Program-made: the position numbers and the translations under genes
Assembly: GCA_963573385.1 (NCBI GenBank)
Contig: CAUYLG010021525.1
Coordinates: forward strand, 20,790-84,789
Length of the DNA stretch: 64,000 bases
Reading direction: 5' to 3'
From: Cacajao melanocephalus
Lineage: Eukaryota > Chordata > Mammalia > Primates > Pitheciidae
Notes under the pieces: model-generated
Seen by the model: the letters and a program-made list of their open reading frames with translations, nothing else
Told to the model about the DNA's origin: nothing
The model's database searches: none
Shown here: in pieces, positions 1 to 33,199 of the stretch
How positions within the stretch are numbered: position 1 is the stretch's first letter
Layout of the letters: each line of letters starts with the position of its first letter

Positions 1-1379
1 CCCTTTCTGGAAGTCAGCCCTTGATTTTGTTCTGCATCCTGCTCCTCACTGTACCAGGCCTCTCTCTACCAGTTCTCTTTCTCACCGAAAGTAGCCTGTC
101 TGTAGAGAACTGGTAGAGGCCTGAGAGTCAGGAGTATTACAGCTAGCAGTGAGGAACCTTGGGTTCCTTATTTTGCACATGAAGAAAAGGAGGCCTCAGG
201 TGGAGGTTAGCTTGCCTGTGGTCACAGCAAGAGATGCAGCTCATTGTCTAGCACCATGGAGCTGTTATCAGCCAATGGTGGTGTCTGAGTGGCTGGTCTT
301 GTTTTCTTTACCTCCTGTTGTTTGTCCTCTCTCTCAGCCAAGTCTCAGGATAGATGGGAAGTATAGTCTGGTGAGAGGTGAACGTATGCTCTGGGTTATA
401 TGCCTATGCATGTCAGGTCCTGGGAGTGTGTATGATGCATGGTGTTCCGATAGGCAGGCATGAGTCTGTCCAGATGTGGGTATGAAGCTTCTCAATAGCT
501 GACGGATAGGTATCTGTGAGTCTTCCTCTATTGGACAAAGTGGTCACCATTTTTCTTTGCTAACTAAGTTGAAAGTTTGAGGGCTAGTTGGAAAGGCATT
601 GACTTCTAAGTAAGATCTGTGCCTCTGGACGTAATAAACAGGTACCTCATGGGAACTTCCCACCACTGCCCTGGGCAGGCTAAGCTTCAGAGACCATTAG
701 TCCTAAGTTTTATTGCTTCATCCTGGTCTGCAGTAAGGTCTAGTACTTCAGTGTCCCCATTTGGGAATTGGAGACATCTGTCCAGAAGAAGAATGTAATC
801 TGCACTTATCTAAGGGATCAAGACCACATTGCTCTTGGTGGACTGCTGCACTTTTTTGGAGATTCCCTTCCTTCAAAAAAAGCCTGCTTTCTAACATTTT
901 TTCATCTGAGATTTCAATACCACCTTTTCTTTAGTTTCTCACCTGTTTAGGCATTTAGGTATGCTAGTCTGTGGCCAATGGTGTATCAGATAGGAAGGAT
1001 GGATATGTCTTTGTCTACAGCAAAAGTTAGTTACCCTTTCATGAGGTGATTGGTTTACTTCTAGGTGGAAAAAGAGAGGACTTTGAACTTGGTGTTGTCA
1101 TAGGAGCTGCTATCATGGACAGGAGCCCATGGATTTTATGGAGGAAGAATGTGCAGAAAACAAGGAGAAAAATCAGAAGACTTTGTACCTGTCAGGGAAG
1201 AACTAGTGAAGAGAGAAAACCAGTGTTTTAGTGGATGAAATACAGTTCCAAGGGTTTGGAATTAGGGAACAGATGGCCTCAGAGAGGAGCATGGAGACCA
1301 TGGGAGGTAGACCTGGCTTGATACTTGTTGGCCATTTTAGGAACCAGGTATGTGTGGAGCCTTACCATGGGGATCAGAA

Positions 1380-2400
<1,021 letters not shown>

Positions 2401-2447
2401 GCTCAGTTCCTCTCCTACATTCCACCCTGGTTCTGTCCACACATTTT

Positions 2448-2522
2448 CCTTCCCTCCCTCTCTCTCTCCCTCCCTGCCTTCCTTCCCTCCTTCCCTCCTT
2501 CTTCCTTCTTCCTTCCTCCTTT
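2448..2522 (+). repeat. CCTT-type pyrimidine tract
   Basis: About 75 bp almost entirely C and T (CCTTCCCTCC, CTTCC repeats), abutting the T-run of an Alu. Confidence 0.85.
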
Positions 2523-2800
2523 CTTTTTTTCGAGGCAGGGTCTCACACTCTTGCCCAGGCTGAAGTGCAGTGGCACGGTCACGGCTCACTGAAGCCTCTG
2601 TCTCTCCACGCTCAGGTGATTCTTCTGCTTTACCCACCCAAGTAGTTGGAACTACAGGTGCATGCCACCACACCTGGCTAATTTTTGTATTTTTTGAAGA
2701 GATGGTATGTTGCCCAGGCTGGTCTTGAACTCCTGGAGGACTTAAGCAATTTGCCCGCCTTGGTCTCCCAAAGTGCTAGGATTACAGGTATGAGCCACTG
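2523..2800 (-). repeat. Alu (older, diverged)
   Basis: Begins after a CCTT tract with GAGGCAGGGTCTCAC and ends GAGCCACTG; the 5' terminus is lost. Confidence 0.85.
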
Positions 2801-2852
2801 ACCTCCTTTACCTGTCTTTTCTTTGGCCTGCTGCTTTAAAAATCTTCAGAGT

Positions 2853-3558
<706 letters not shown>

Positions 3559-3663
3559 CTAGAACTAGCTGCTGAATTTTCACCTCCATGTTGTACATTG
3601 CAGAATTTCCTTTTTTTTTTTAAAGGCTAAATAGCATTCTGTTGTATATGTACGATAGAATCA

Positions 3664-3934
3664 CACTTAGCACTTTGGGAGACCAAGGTGGGTGGACTGT
3701 TTGAGCCCAGGAGTTTGAAACCAGCCTGGGCAACATGGCAAAATGTCGTCTCTACTAGAAATACAAAAAATTAGCTGGGCATGGTGGCATGCCTGTAGTC
3801 CCAGCTATTAGAGAGGCTGAAATGGGAGAATCACCTGAGCTCGGGAATTGAGGCTGCAATGATCTGACATCACTGCACTGCAGCCTGTCCTATGGAAGTG
3901 AGACCCTGTCTCAAAATAAATAAATAAAAATAAA
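3664..3934 (+). repeat. Alu, 5'-truncated
   Basis: Begins at AGCACTTTGGGAG and ends in an AAATA tail followed by a GA run. Confidence 0.85.
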
Positions 3935-5184
3935 TGGAAAGAGAGAGAGAGGGAGAGAAAGGAATTTTCATCTCCAGCAGGATCAGCATAGAGTGAACTC
4001 TTTGCTCTTATGTTTCTCACTGAGCTTGGTTAGCCCCCTCATTATTGATGCTCATGGAATGAATCGTGGATATTCCAAAATCCACTTAAGTGACCTGAGA
4101 TGCAACAGACTTACCTTCCTATTAAGTTGTATTTAGCGTGGTTCTTGAATGAATTGGCATTCCACAAGTGCACTCCTCCTGGAGGGGAAGGAGACTGGCC
4201 CAGTGTGCTAGAGATAGTAAAGGAAAGGCACATCTTCCTAAAACATTGCTTTAGGAGCTTCTGTGCTTCAAAACCTTTAGTACTCCACTCCCTTTTGTCT
4301 ACCAGATAAAGTTGATTCTTCTCTCCCTGGCATTTTAGACTCTCTACAGTCTGATCATAGCTTCAGTAGCTCACCTTAACCTAGCCCATCCTCCAGCCCA
4401 TGCACCTTATGGCACAGGCACACCAGTCTTGCCGTTTTCTTTTCTTCATTTATCCCTGTGTTAGCCGTCTTTCAGTTCTCAACTCCCTCCTTTTCCTATC
4501 CACCCATTCCTCCAACAACTGCTTTGTGCCAGTCATTGTGCCAGGGACACATGAATGGGTAAGATAGAGTCTCTTCCTTCAGGGGACTCACAGACTAGCG
4601 GACAAACCAGATGTGTAGACAAGTAATTACTTAAGTACGTGTAATATTTAGGACATAAAGATGCACAGAGACATAATTTGTTAATTCAACCTAGAGACAC
4701 AAGGAAGCTCCCACAGAGGAAGTGTCATTCAGCCAGCTCTTGGATGAACCTCCTAGCTTTGTCCCTTCCTCTGTTCTTCCTGCCAGTTTAACTGTCTGTC
4801 ACCTCAGCTATTCGTAATAGCCCCATAAATGGTCTTGGTGCTTTTTTTCTTTCCCTTTTCCAATGCTTACTTTATTTTTATCCCAGAATTACCTTTCTGT
4901 ATCGCTCAGTTGATTGTGTGGATTCCCAGACTTAAACCAGAGAGTGTCCCATTGCCTTTATAGTCAATTCCAAATTTAACATATTGTGGACAAACCTAAG
5001 TTCAAACCCAGACTCTGCCCTTGTTACTAGCATGGCTTGGAGCAGTAATTTTTTTTTCACTGAGCTTCATTTTCATATCTTGCAAAGTGAGCATCTCACT
5101 TTCCTTGCAGTGGTATTAAGACAGAGACAAGGAATGGAAAACCCTACCTTAGGCAAGGTAGCCAGCTGTAGGAAGGATTGCGCA

Positions 5185-5340
5185 GCACAGCATAAAGAGC
5201 TCAGGTTTTGGCACCAGACAGGCTGGGATCAAATCCTGACTGCACATACTCTGTCTGTGTGACTTTCAGAAAGGTACTCGTTTCTCTGAACCTCTTTTGC
5301 AAAGTCTATTTAGTAATACTTTATGTGACTGTTAAGTATT
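5185..5340 (+). repeat. MIR
   Basis: GGCACCAGACAGGCTGGGAT, AAATCCTGACTGCACATACT, TGTGACTTTCAGAAAGGTAC: MIR core. Confidence 0.7.
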
Positions 5341-5728
5341 ACAAGTAATACCTTAGAATAGAATATATGTTATTTATGTGTGATATATAATGCTATAAAG
5401 CACGGGCCATTTACAGGCTTTCAATAAATTGAAGCATCTGTTCTATTATGCAATAATACAGTACTTATTAATGCAACATTTATACAATATTAATACAAAA
5501 TTTATAGGGTATTTATTAATATAATGTGCTAGACTGATGACCTATCTTTCCTGTATTACCTCCCCCCACTCATTATTTCTGTCCTATGATGCTGTCCTCT
5601 ATCCCCCGACCCATCCCCACAGGTGCACTCACCATTTCTAAAATGGGCAGTGTGCTTTCACTACTCAGCCTTGATTCCCATGGCCTGGGATTTCTTTCCT
5701 TTCATTTTTGGGAGAACTTCCATCCTAG

Positions 5729-6142
<414 letters not shown>

Positions 6143-6839
6143 TAGTAAGGCCCTTGATAAATTGAGTAGAAGTAAATTGAATAGAAATTTGGCAGTCTGA
6201 GCCAGATTAGGAAAGACCTTGAATGCCAGCCTAAGCAGTTAAAACTTTACCCTGAGGTTGATGAGGAGCCATGGAAGATTTCTAAGCAGGAGTGTAACAT
6301 GATCTTGTAGATTCTTCCCATGTCTAGTGCTCTTGGTGCAATACTGGGAGAGGCATTAGGTGCCTTGTTTCTGGCCTGATGTATGAGGCTTGGGAGCCTG
6401 ACCCTCTGGCCATGCTAACTTCATCCTTCTCAGAGCCTCTGCTGTTCTTGATGTCTGTATCCCTGGATTCTCACTTAATTGTATACTGCTTTGACTCTGA
6501 GTTGTATTGTATTGTGTCAGGGCTTTTTCTCATCTCCCTGATGAGTTTATAAGCCTCCTGATTCTTTTGCGTGTACAACACTTTATTGCCTTGTGTTCTC
6601 CTCCCATACACTTACCTAACAGAATGAAGCACGTATTCGATATTTCAATAGGAACTGTTCAACTGAAATGGAATAGAACTCTCTGGGATATAAAATTTTG
6701 CAAAACTAAAATATTAATAATAATATGGCTAATCCCCACAGTGAATCATCTACATGTGGCCTAGTAGAAATAAGGGATGAGTCTCTCCTAGTTGAGAGAT
6801 GGATTATTCACCAATGTTAGCTGAGTTAAAAATTTCTTA

Positions 6840-7157
<318 letters not shown>

Positions 7158-7794
7158 TCAAGAATAGAAATGAATTATACCTGAATTGAACCTAATTAAA
7201 TAATAAATTTTCAAAAAAGAATAGAGATGAAATGAGAACAAGGCTTACACGGAGAATTAATGAATAGAACATTCCCGAATAGTTCCTGTTAGAATGACTC
7301 ATCTTGGCTAAGGGGCAATTGATCCCTCTCAAGCCAGTGTTTTAGTCTTTTCTAGTTCCCCCAGTATCAAAACCCCGGCCTTGGCAGCAAGTTTGGATCT
7401 TAGACTAACCCAGAATCAATTTGTAGCAGATACTTTAATGTTTTGCTCTACAACCATACTCCCTGAGCCAATGGCATGTTCTTTCATGGAGGTATGAGCC
7501 AGAAAAGGCAGAACTATGGAAGAGCCCTGAACTCTTTGTCTCTGTTTTCCCTTTAAGTCTCAGAGCCAGGCTTGTATGCCAGGAAAAAGGAAATGGGACA
7601 GCCACCATGAATTGTTTCTGTCGGCAGAAAAACAAGGAGGTGGAATGGTTTCCTCTGTAGGCACAGATTTGACAATCACATTCTCTTGTGAGCACCCCCT
7701 GGAATGGGAACTGGCATGGGTCTTTTGGAGTTTTTTGGCTATTGGGAGGATTTATCCAATGAAGGGTATTACAGAACTGGATGCTTGGAATTTA

Positions 7795-8120
7795 AAAATC
7801 AACTTTATTGAGGAATAATTTATGTCTGATGTGCATATTTTAAGTATACGATTTTATAAATTTCACTAATGTATATGCTCATGTAACCATCACCCCAAAC
7901 AACATATAAAACATTTCTGTCACTCTGGAATCACACTTCTCATGTCCCTTTACACTCAGCACCCCTTGCCCCCAGGCCAGGCAACTCATTTCTCTCATTA
8001 TACATGTCTGTTGTCGAATTTTACATATCAATGGAATCATACAGGATACGTTCTTGTGTCTGTGCCAGTCAGTTTTTGCCAGCAGTTTACTGAGTCTGCT
8101 CCACTGCCAACCATAAACTA
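7795..8120 (-). mobile_element. L1M 3'-end fragment, antisense
   Basis: AAAATCAACTTTATTGAGGA through CATGTAACCATCACCCCAAA is the typical old L1M terminal sequence in reverse. Right boundary uncertain. Confidence 0.65.
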
Positions 8121-8781
8121 CCCCCCCTACACACCCCTTTCCAAGCGCATGCATTCCTGTGGCTTCCTTCATTTCCCTATGAATAAATTGGGTTTTTACC
8201 AACTCTGGGAAGGTATGATTCCCCAGCCCAGTTACTGCATTAACTTGAACTTCCTCCATTCTCTGACGTTTCTAAATAAAAAAGGTTTGCAACATAAAAG
8301 GGACATCAAATTAAATGCCATTTCCCCCATTTATGCTCCTAGAGGAGTTCTAATGACTCTAGGTTATCCCCTCACTGCCTCCTGGGGCCTCATTGAGATA
8401 ATAGGATTTGCAAGGAAAGTGTCTGGGAGACACAAGGCTGTGCCCCCTCCCCCAATCCATTAAGTCAGGACTAAGGTTTCCTTTCTAAATCCTGAATGCA
8501 TTAGTGGCAACTGGGTTGAGGGTCAAATGTCAAATACTCTGCTGTGATGAGAGAGGACATCTGTGGTTAATTAGACGACTAATTGGCTAAACTTGAGGTA
8601 GGGAAGGGAAGGCTCTGCCTTCGTCTCTGCACCAATAGAAAGCCAGCTCCCTGTCCAGGAACCAGCTCCCTGAAGGGACGAAAGACAATGAGAAGGTTTG
8701 TTTGCAGTAGAGGCATGGCATCCTGCCCCATCTCCCCCAGTTTAGTGTATGGCAGGACTTGACATCAGGAACTGGCCCTGC

Positions 8782-9347
<566 letters not shown>

Positions 9348-9676
9348 TGGCCCTACTTTTATTAGGAGGGTCAGAATGGGGCAGTGGCCAGACATCTACT
9401 TCTGCTCACTTTAAAATTACCTTGGGCATATGAGTTACATATCCATATAAACCCATCCAGCTTTTTTTCTGTCTTGAGCTAATTTCTTGAATGACCCACA
9501 TTTGTATGAAGATGTTCAAAGGCCTTAATTAATACCCACTTAGGTTGGGAGACATTTACCTACTGATCATTTATTATTGCATTTGACAAATATTTATCAA
9601 ATACCTGCCATATATGCTAGTAATGGTACCAAGCACTAAAGATTAGTAGTATGATCTTTGCTTAGAAATACAATTA

Positions 9677-10064
<388 letters not shown>

Positions 10065-10369
10065 GCTTGCCTAGCTTAACTATAGCAGGCGAGGGCAAGG
10101 TTTATAAGCGTTAATTACAATATGAGAGAGATGTCCAGAAGACAGATACAAACAAATCTTCAGGAATTCCAAGATGAGAAAGGGGGTTTATGGTCTGGAG
10201 AATCTTGGGAAACTTCATGGAGGAAGTGCCTTTTGAGCTGGCCCTTATCGGGTGGAGAGTTTCAGTAGGTAAATAGGGCAAGGTTGGGAACTTACTTGAA
10301 GAGAACAGAAATAAAGACAGGGAGGGGCTGGGTGTTACCTGGGGCTTGGGGCTTGGATTACCTCCCAAG

Positions 10370-10619
10370 TAATCCAATACTTTGGGAGGCCAAGGCAGGA
10401 GGATTGCTTGAGCTCAGGACAGTGAGACCTTGTCTCTACACAATACAAAAAAATTTGGGGGATGTGGTGGTGCCGACTTGTAGTCTCAGCTACTTGCGGG
10501 GCTGCGGTGGGCTGATTGCTTGAGTCCAGGAGGTCAAGGCTGGAGTGAGCCATGATTGTGCCACTGCACTTCAGCCTCGGTGACAGAATGAGACCCTGTC
10601 TCAAAAAAAAAAAAAAAAA
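10370..10619 (+). repeat. Alu, 5'-truncated
   Basis: Begins near CAATACTTTGGGAGG; ends with an 18-A tail. Confidence 0.88.
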
Positions 10620-10748
10620 CACCAAAAAAAGACAGCAAGGGAAACTTGGACGTGCTTTTAGGGAGACGGTGTCATTTACATTGTAGCTTAGTGTCTCTGA
10701 GGCAGGTGGCCTCCTGGCTGAGAGCCTTACTTCTTCCTTGCTTTTCAG

Positions 10749-27559
<16,811 letters not shown>

Positions 27560-28006
27560 TTATCTTCTACTTTCAGCCAGAGCCAGAGAGCTGGATATGG
27601 GGTTGGGGATCGGGAGTTAGGGAGAAGGGTGTATTTGGGCTAGATGGGAGGGTGGGAGCAAAGTGGGGGTTCGGGAGGACCTTAGCAATGAGACTGCAGC
27701 CTGTGACACCGAAAAAGACTTTAGCTGAAGAGGAGGGGGATGTGCTGTGTGTGTACCTACTCACAGGATGTAACCCCGCCTTCTGCTTACCCTTGATTTT
27801 TTTCCCCCCGATTTGATACCCGGTTAAAAAAGGGTTCCCTTTTTGGTACCTTGTAACCTTTTAAGATACCTTGGGGCTAGAGATGACTGTGGGTTTATTT
27901 GGGTTTTGTTTCTGAAATGTCATTGCTCCAGGTTTGCTATTTATAATCATGTATTTCATCACCCTCCCCACCCTCCCCGTCCCTGCCCAGCTCTCAGTTC
28001 CCTTCA

Positions 28007-28012
28007 ATTAAA
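28007..28012 (+). terminator. PIP4K2B: Possible proximal poly(A) signal ATTAAA
   Basis: The second most common mammalian poly(A) hexamer, about 450 nt after the stop, following a C-rich stretch. A downstream GT-rich element is weak. Use is unproven. Confidence 0.35.
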
Positions 28013-29624
28013 GAGATACCCAGTAGACCCCACACAAGGGTCCTTTCAGAACCAAGTGCTCTGATGCCAGACTAGAGAGGTCAGACACCTCGCCCTGCTG
28101 CATTTGGTCTTGTCTGGATGAACTTTGTAATTTGATGGAGTATTGTGCACAACTTCCTCCACCTTTCCACCTTGGATTCAAGTGAAATGTTCCATTATTC
28201 CTCCATCCTGTCCGGAACATAACCAGGTCAACACCAGGCATCTCGGATCAGAATCAGAGATCTCAGAGGGGAATGAGTTCCTCCTCACGGGATGGTGAGG
28301 GGCAGGAAAGCGGCTGGGTTCTCGGACAGCTGGTTCTCAGAGAACCCTGTGGTGATCGCCCAAGCCCCAGGCTCTCAGCCTCTGGAGTTCAGGAGTCCTC
28401 TCTGTAAAGCCTGCCTCCCACTAGGTCAAGAGGAACTAGAGTACCTTTGGATTTATCAGGACCCTCATGTTGAAATGGTTATTTCCCTTTGGGAAAACCT
28501 CAGAAACTAATGTATCAAATGAGGTCCTGTACCCTCCATCTATTTCCTTCCTTCTTCTGACCTCCCAGGCACTCTCACTTCTAGCTGAGCTCTTAGCTCT
28601 GGACAGATCTCCAAGCGCCTGGAGTGCTCTTTTGCAGAGACACCTCAGCACCAGCAAGGTGCCCCCATCTTAAGAGTTACACAGGGATGTGATCCAGGAA
28701 ATCCAGTTTGGAGGCTTGATGTGGGGTTTGACCTGGCCTTAGCCTTGGGGCTATTTTTCCTTGTTGCCCCCTCTAAGCTTTTAGCAGATCTGTGGCCCAC
28801 AGGCTTTCTTGGAAGGAGTGGCTCCCTGCAGGTGTTCACCCAGCTTCAGAGCCTGCCACCCAGGTCCTTAGAACTGAGCCACAAGCCACAGACTGGTCTG
28901 GCCAGGAGAGAAAACAGCCCTGTTGCTCTGCACTGGGGGAGGCACATTCCTGCCTCTTCTCACCCTCAGCCAGGAACTGGGGATTTGGGATGAGATATGG
29001 TCAGACTTGTATATAACCCCAAAGATGTGAAGATGGTGTGTGAAACCGTTTTGAATGAATAGATTGGTTTCCTGTGGCTCCCTCCAAACCTGGCCAAGCT
29101 CAGCTTCTGAAGCAGGAAGCAGCACTGTCTCTGTGCCTGACTCACAGCACACAGGTCAGGAAAGAATGGAGACACGGCCTTCTTGGACTTCATTGGGGCT
29201 GCTGGATTGGGTGGGAACCCTTCTGGAAGAGGCAGGTGGGGGTCAAAACCACTGCCCTGGCCCCAGGAAGGGGCCATAGGTAGGTCTGAACAACTGCTGC
29301 AAGACCACTAAGTGACTTAGGGAACTTGAAACCAACCCGCTGGTGGAGAAAGCAAATTGGACTTGGGAAAGCGATTACTTAGGAATAATGTCTGGACTTG
29401 ATTTCCCCACTTCATAATGAAGAATGGAAGTTTGGATCTGCTCCTAGTCAGGCCCAGCATCTCTGAAGCTTGGAAAGCTGTCTTCTAGCAGCCTCCACGG
29501 CCTCGGGCTCCCACCGGCTTCTCTACATTTGGTCTGCTGATCATGTTGCCATAATGTATATGGAAAGTGTAACACAATCTTACTGGTTAAAGACGACTAC
29601 CAGGTATCTAACTTGTTTAACATT

Positions 29625-29686
29625 GAGAGAGAGAGAGAGAGAGAGTGTGTGTGTGTGTCTGTGTGTATGTGTGTGTGTGTGTGTTT
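29625..29686 (+). repeat. PIP4K2B: (GA)n then (GT)n microsatellite in 3'UTR
   Basis: About ten GA units pass directly into GT units with two interruptions (TC, AT). Confidence 0.92.
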
Positions 29687-31466
29687 TGTATATTGTTTAC
29701 ATTTTGAGAGGTAGCATTCTGTTTCAAATGCTTTTTGTTTTTCTGACAGTATTGTTGATTGGGTCACAACATTTTAAGCTGTGGTTTGGTGGATTTTCAG
29801 TTTTGTTTTAAAGGTCAATTCGGCTGTGCTATCTTGAAAACCTTGGGTTTGGCCCCTAATTCCTTTGGCATTCAAATGTTTAAAAGCTATTTATCTTGGT
29901 TTATACACGTTTCCTTTCTCTTCTTTTTGTCATGATATTCTACGCGATCTGCAGTTTGAATGTGGAGAAAGTGGACTGATCCCCACGCATTGTCTGCCCC
30001 ACTCTTTCCTCCTTGAGTCCCGCCATTCTTTTTCTGGGCAGTGGAAGGCATCGGAGGGGAAGTGACTGCCCTCAGCCTCACTCACTGGGGCCATGAAGAA
30101 AAGTCTTACGGCATCTCAGAACAATTTTGGGTCTCCCAAGAAGAAAGGTGTAAGAATAAGGACATGGCTGATTGGGTGAGGCCAGGATAGGGCTAAGGCC
30201 GAGATTCCTGGCTGGCATCCAGTCACCCTGTCTCCCGTCCCTACCCCTCTTCTTCCACAAGCCCGCAGCCAAGACACTGTCGTCTCCCAGCCACAGTGAT
30301 GATGACTGCCCTAGAGACTCCACTGACCTCTAGATGAAGGCCCCTGGCCCTGGTTCCTGTTAATTAACCACTGGGTCTGTGTGTCCCCCAGCACAAGCTC
30401 CTTTCCCGTGCCCTGTGGCTTGAGGTCACAGGCATGCCAGGAAGCCACAGTTCAGGGGCGCAGACTGACGCAGTGCTCCACCTCTCCTCTTCTAGCTCAG
30501 GGGTTGCTGGTCTGTGGCAGGTGCCACGAGTAGCCCCTGTGGCTGTTATCAGTGGCAGTCTCTTAAGTTCCCGCCGCAGGCAGTTCTTCATCCCCTCTCC
30601 CTACTTCACTCTCTTCTCTTGCCTGTGCTTTCGGCCTCCAGCAGGCCTGCTGGCAGCGCTCAGGGTGTGAGGCTGACTCCCGCCCTGCCTTTCCTATCTG
30701 TCTTCACGGTCTGCCAGGGCCTGCCCTGGAGAGGTGGACCACAGACCCAGGACTTTTCTCAGTAGCCAGTCCTACCCGCCAGTTGACTTTTTACCAATTC
30801 AGGCTAGGAGAGAAAACAGCAGCACCCCAGCATATGAGTTACTCAGGTGTTGGGGGCCAGAAGGGACAGTGCGTTTAAACAGCCCTCAGAGCTCTGGCCT
30901 TAAACCTGTGGGCACCCCCTCCCCCCCGCAAGTCTAGGAGCCTCATCTCTTCCTGGCAGTCTTGCAGGCAGGGGGTCCTAAAAAGGGAAACCATTCAGAC
31001 AACTGTCCCCCAGTCTACCAGCCATCTGCAGGGGGCAGTGACGTGGCCCTCTCCCTCCTCTGGAATGTGCCCCTTGTGAAGAGTGCCCCATGGGGAAGAG
31101 GAGACTCAGCTGTCCCTCAGCAGCTTGTGCCAGCATCCCAGGGCAGACGCTTCCACAGGAGCCTCTTGCCCTTGCCTAGAGCCACTTTGAGGCGGTGGGG
31201 GGAGGGGCCCAGTGCTGCTGGGCACAACCCAGCATTAGGTCAGATCATTGAAATTTAAAAATGTGAATGAAGTATAGATCCGCCTTTTGTGGAAGCAGGA
31301 CAAACTACCACCCCGCCAAGTGTGTGACTTCTTGATACCCCACTGCAGTTTCCATTTTTAGGAATTTTCAGTCCCGTGCTTGTCTAATGTCTGCTTTAAA
31401 CAGTTCGAGACCCTGTTCCTGTTTCCAATGCATGCATGTTAAGATGATCTCCAACCTGAGGAAAAA

Positions 31467-31472
31467 AATAAA
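31467..31472 (+). terminator. PIP4K2B: PIP4K2B distal poly(A) signal AATAAA
   Basis: Canonical AATAAA in an A-rich run, followed within 40 nt by a GT-rich stretch (TTTGTGTACATCTGTTATGT), the expected downstream element. Alus and intergenic DNA begin soon after. Confidence 0.85.
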
Positions 31473-31683
31473 ACTCAAAAAGCTTTGTGTACATCTGTTA
31501 TGTGTGAGTCCTTGGAAAATGAACCTTTTTTTTTTTCTTTCCAGAATTAAAAAGTTTTGGTCCTAGCTTTAGAGGCAGCTTCGGCTAAATCAATGTATGG
31601 CTTCAATTTGGAGAAAGAATATGGTCAGTGACATCCCACTTTCAGATGCAGTTAATAAGCAGTGGTTACACGCACAGCACCAC

Positions 31684-31946
31684 TGGCTAGGTGTGGTGGC
31701 TCATGCCCAGCACTTTGGGAGGCTGAGGCAGGAGAATCACTTCAGGACCAGTCTGGGTAACATAGTGAGACCCTGTCTGTACAAAACAAGAAGTAAGTAG
31801 CCAGGTGTGATGGCACATGTCTGTAGTCCAGCCTACTCAGGAGGCTGAGGCAGGAGAATCGCTTAAGCTTGGGAGGTTGAGGCTGCAGTAAGCCATGATT
31901 GCACCACAGCACTCCAGCCCAGGCAACAGTGAAACTCTCAAGGAAA
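31684..31946 (+). repeat. Alu
   Basis: Starts near GGCTAGGTGTGGTGGC; internal deletions; ends CAACAGTGAAACTCTC without a clear A-tail. Confidence 0.88.
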
Positions 31947-32089
31947 AAACACATGGAAGAATGGACAAACCACCCTTACTCCTCCAGCTGTGCAGAATGA
32001 ACGCTGGCTAGGAGCCAGTCACCTGACATAACTTTGAACATGTCACCTCTGTGCACCTCATCTATTCCATCTGGGCACTTAGCTAAAAA

Positions 32090-32240
32090 CCCAGTGGTTC
32101 TCAAAGGGTGGCCTTGGACCAGCAGTATCATTAGCACCTGGGGGTCAGAAATGTAAATTCTCAGGTCCCAATCCAGATCTACTGAGTCAGACTTAATGAG
32201 CCCTCCAGGTGATTCCGATGGGAGCTAATGTGTGGGAACC
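32090..32240 (+). mobile_element. MER5A-like hAT-Charlie remnant
   Basis: CAGTGGTTCTCAAAGGGTGG, GACCAGCAGTATCATTAGCA, CTACTGAGTCAGACTTAATG and GCCCTCCAGGTGATTCCGAT fit MER5A. Confidence 0.7.
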
Positions 32241-32284
32241 ACTCTGCTATGCAAACGTTCTACTTGCTTATTAGGCCATCTATC

Positions 32285-32450
32285 TATTGCAGGTTGAAAG
32301 CTGGAGTCGTTTGGGGAATTTTAGAAAAGACAGGTACCCAGGCCCCTAAAAGGCCAATTAAATCAGAATCTCAAGGGGATGGGATCAAGGCATGTTTCAG
32401 GAGCTCACAGGTGACTAATGCGCTGGCTAGGTTAAGAAACACTAATCTAC
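32285..32450 (+). mobile_element. Second MER5A-related fragment
   Basis: AATCAGAATCTCAAGGGGAT, GTTTCAGGAGCTCACAGGTG and GGTTAAGAAACAC repeat the same family pattern more diverged. Confidence 0.45.
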
Positions 32451-32477
32451 ACTACTGATGGGTACTTGGCCAAATTT

Positions 32478-32789
32478 CTTTCTTTCTTTTTTTTTTTTTT
32501 TTTGAGACAAGATTTTCGCTCTTGTTGCCCAGATTTGAGCGCAATGGCACACTCTTGGCTCACCACAACCTCCGCCTCCCAGGTTCAAGCGAGTCTCCTG
32601 ACTCAGCTTCCTGAGTAGCTAGGATTACAGGCATGTGCCACCACACCCGGCTAATTTTTTGCATTTTCAGCAGAGACGGGGGTTTCTCCATGTTGGTCAG
32701 GCTGGTCTCGAACTCCTGACCACAGGTGATCTGCCTGCCTCCACCTCCCAAAGTGCTAGGATTACAAGCATGAGCCACCTCGTCCAACC
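32478..32789 (-). repeat. Alu with perfect target-site duplication
   Basis: Flanked by TACTTGGCCAAATTT on both sides (32463-32477 and 32790-32804). A clean example of a single-insertion Alu, useful for comparison with the junction Alu. Confidence 0.95.
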
Positions 32790-32884
32790 TACTTGGCCAA
32801 ATTTCCACCTGAAGCAATAAAAGACAAGGGTTTTCCCGCAGAGTTGAGTGAAAAGGATTCTAAGCTTTAGAGACAATGGAACGT

Positions 32885-33045
32885 GAGTTTACGTCCTTGC
32901 TCTACCACTTATGAAAGTGGACTTGGATAAGTTATTTAACAGTCCTTCATCTCCAAACAAGGATAATCTCAACTGCCTTGAGTCATGATAAATCAATCCT
33001 AGACTGTATAAAGCACTTGTGTGGGGCCTAGCACACAGGGAGCAT
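32885..33045 (+). repeat. MIR
   Basis: GCTCTACCACTTATGAAAGT then AAGTTATTTAACAG: MIR core, diverged. Confidence 0.55.
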
Positions 33046-33199
33046 GCAGCAAGTGACATGTGGATTCTCCCCCTGGCATGCACCGATGGAGTAGAGCACG
33101 AGCCAGAAAGCAAGCCCGAGGGCCAGGCCACACATGCTGAGTGGCTGGCTGTAGCCACCCAGCTGGGGCAGAGATCTGCGGGAAACCACCAAAGATAAG

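Larger units (their letters stand above)
27560..31490 (+). other. PIP4K2B: PIP4K2B 3'UTR (about 3.9 kb)
   Basis: Runs from the TAG to a canonical AATAAA at 31467, with no Alu anywhere in it; that is unusual for 4 kb of this window and fits selection against insertions in a transcript. It carries a GA/GT dinucleotide block at 29625-29686 and an earlier ATTAAA at 28007 that could give a short isoform. The exact cleavage site is inferred, about 20 nt past the signal. Confidence 0.85.
31491..33199. other. Intergenic space between convergent PIP4K2B and PSMB3
   Basis: About 1.7 kb between the two poly(A) sites. It holds two Alus, two MER5A-like fragments and a MIR; no further gene. Confidence 0.8.
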
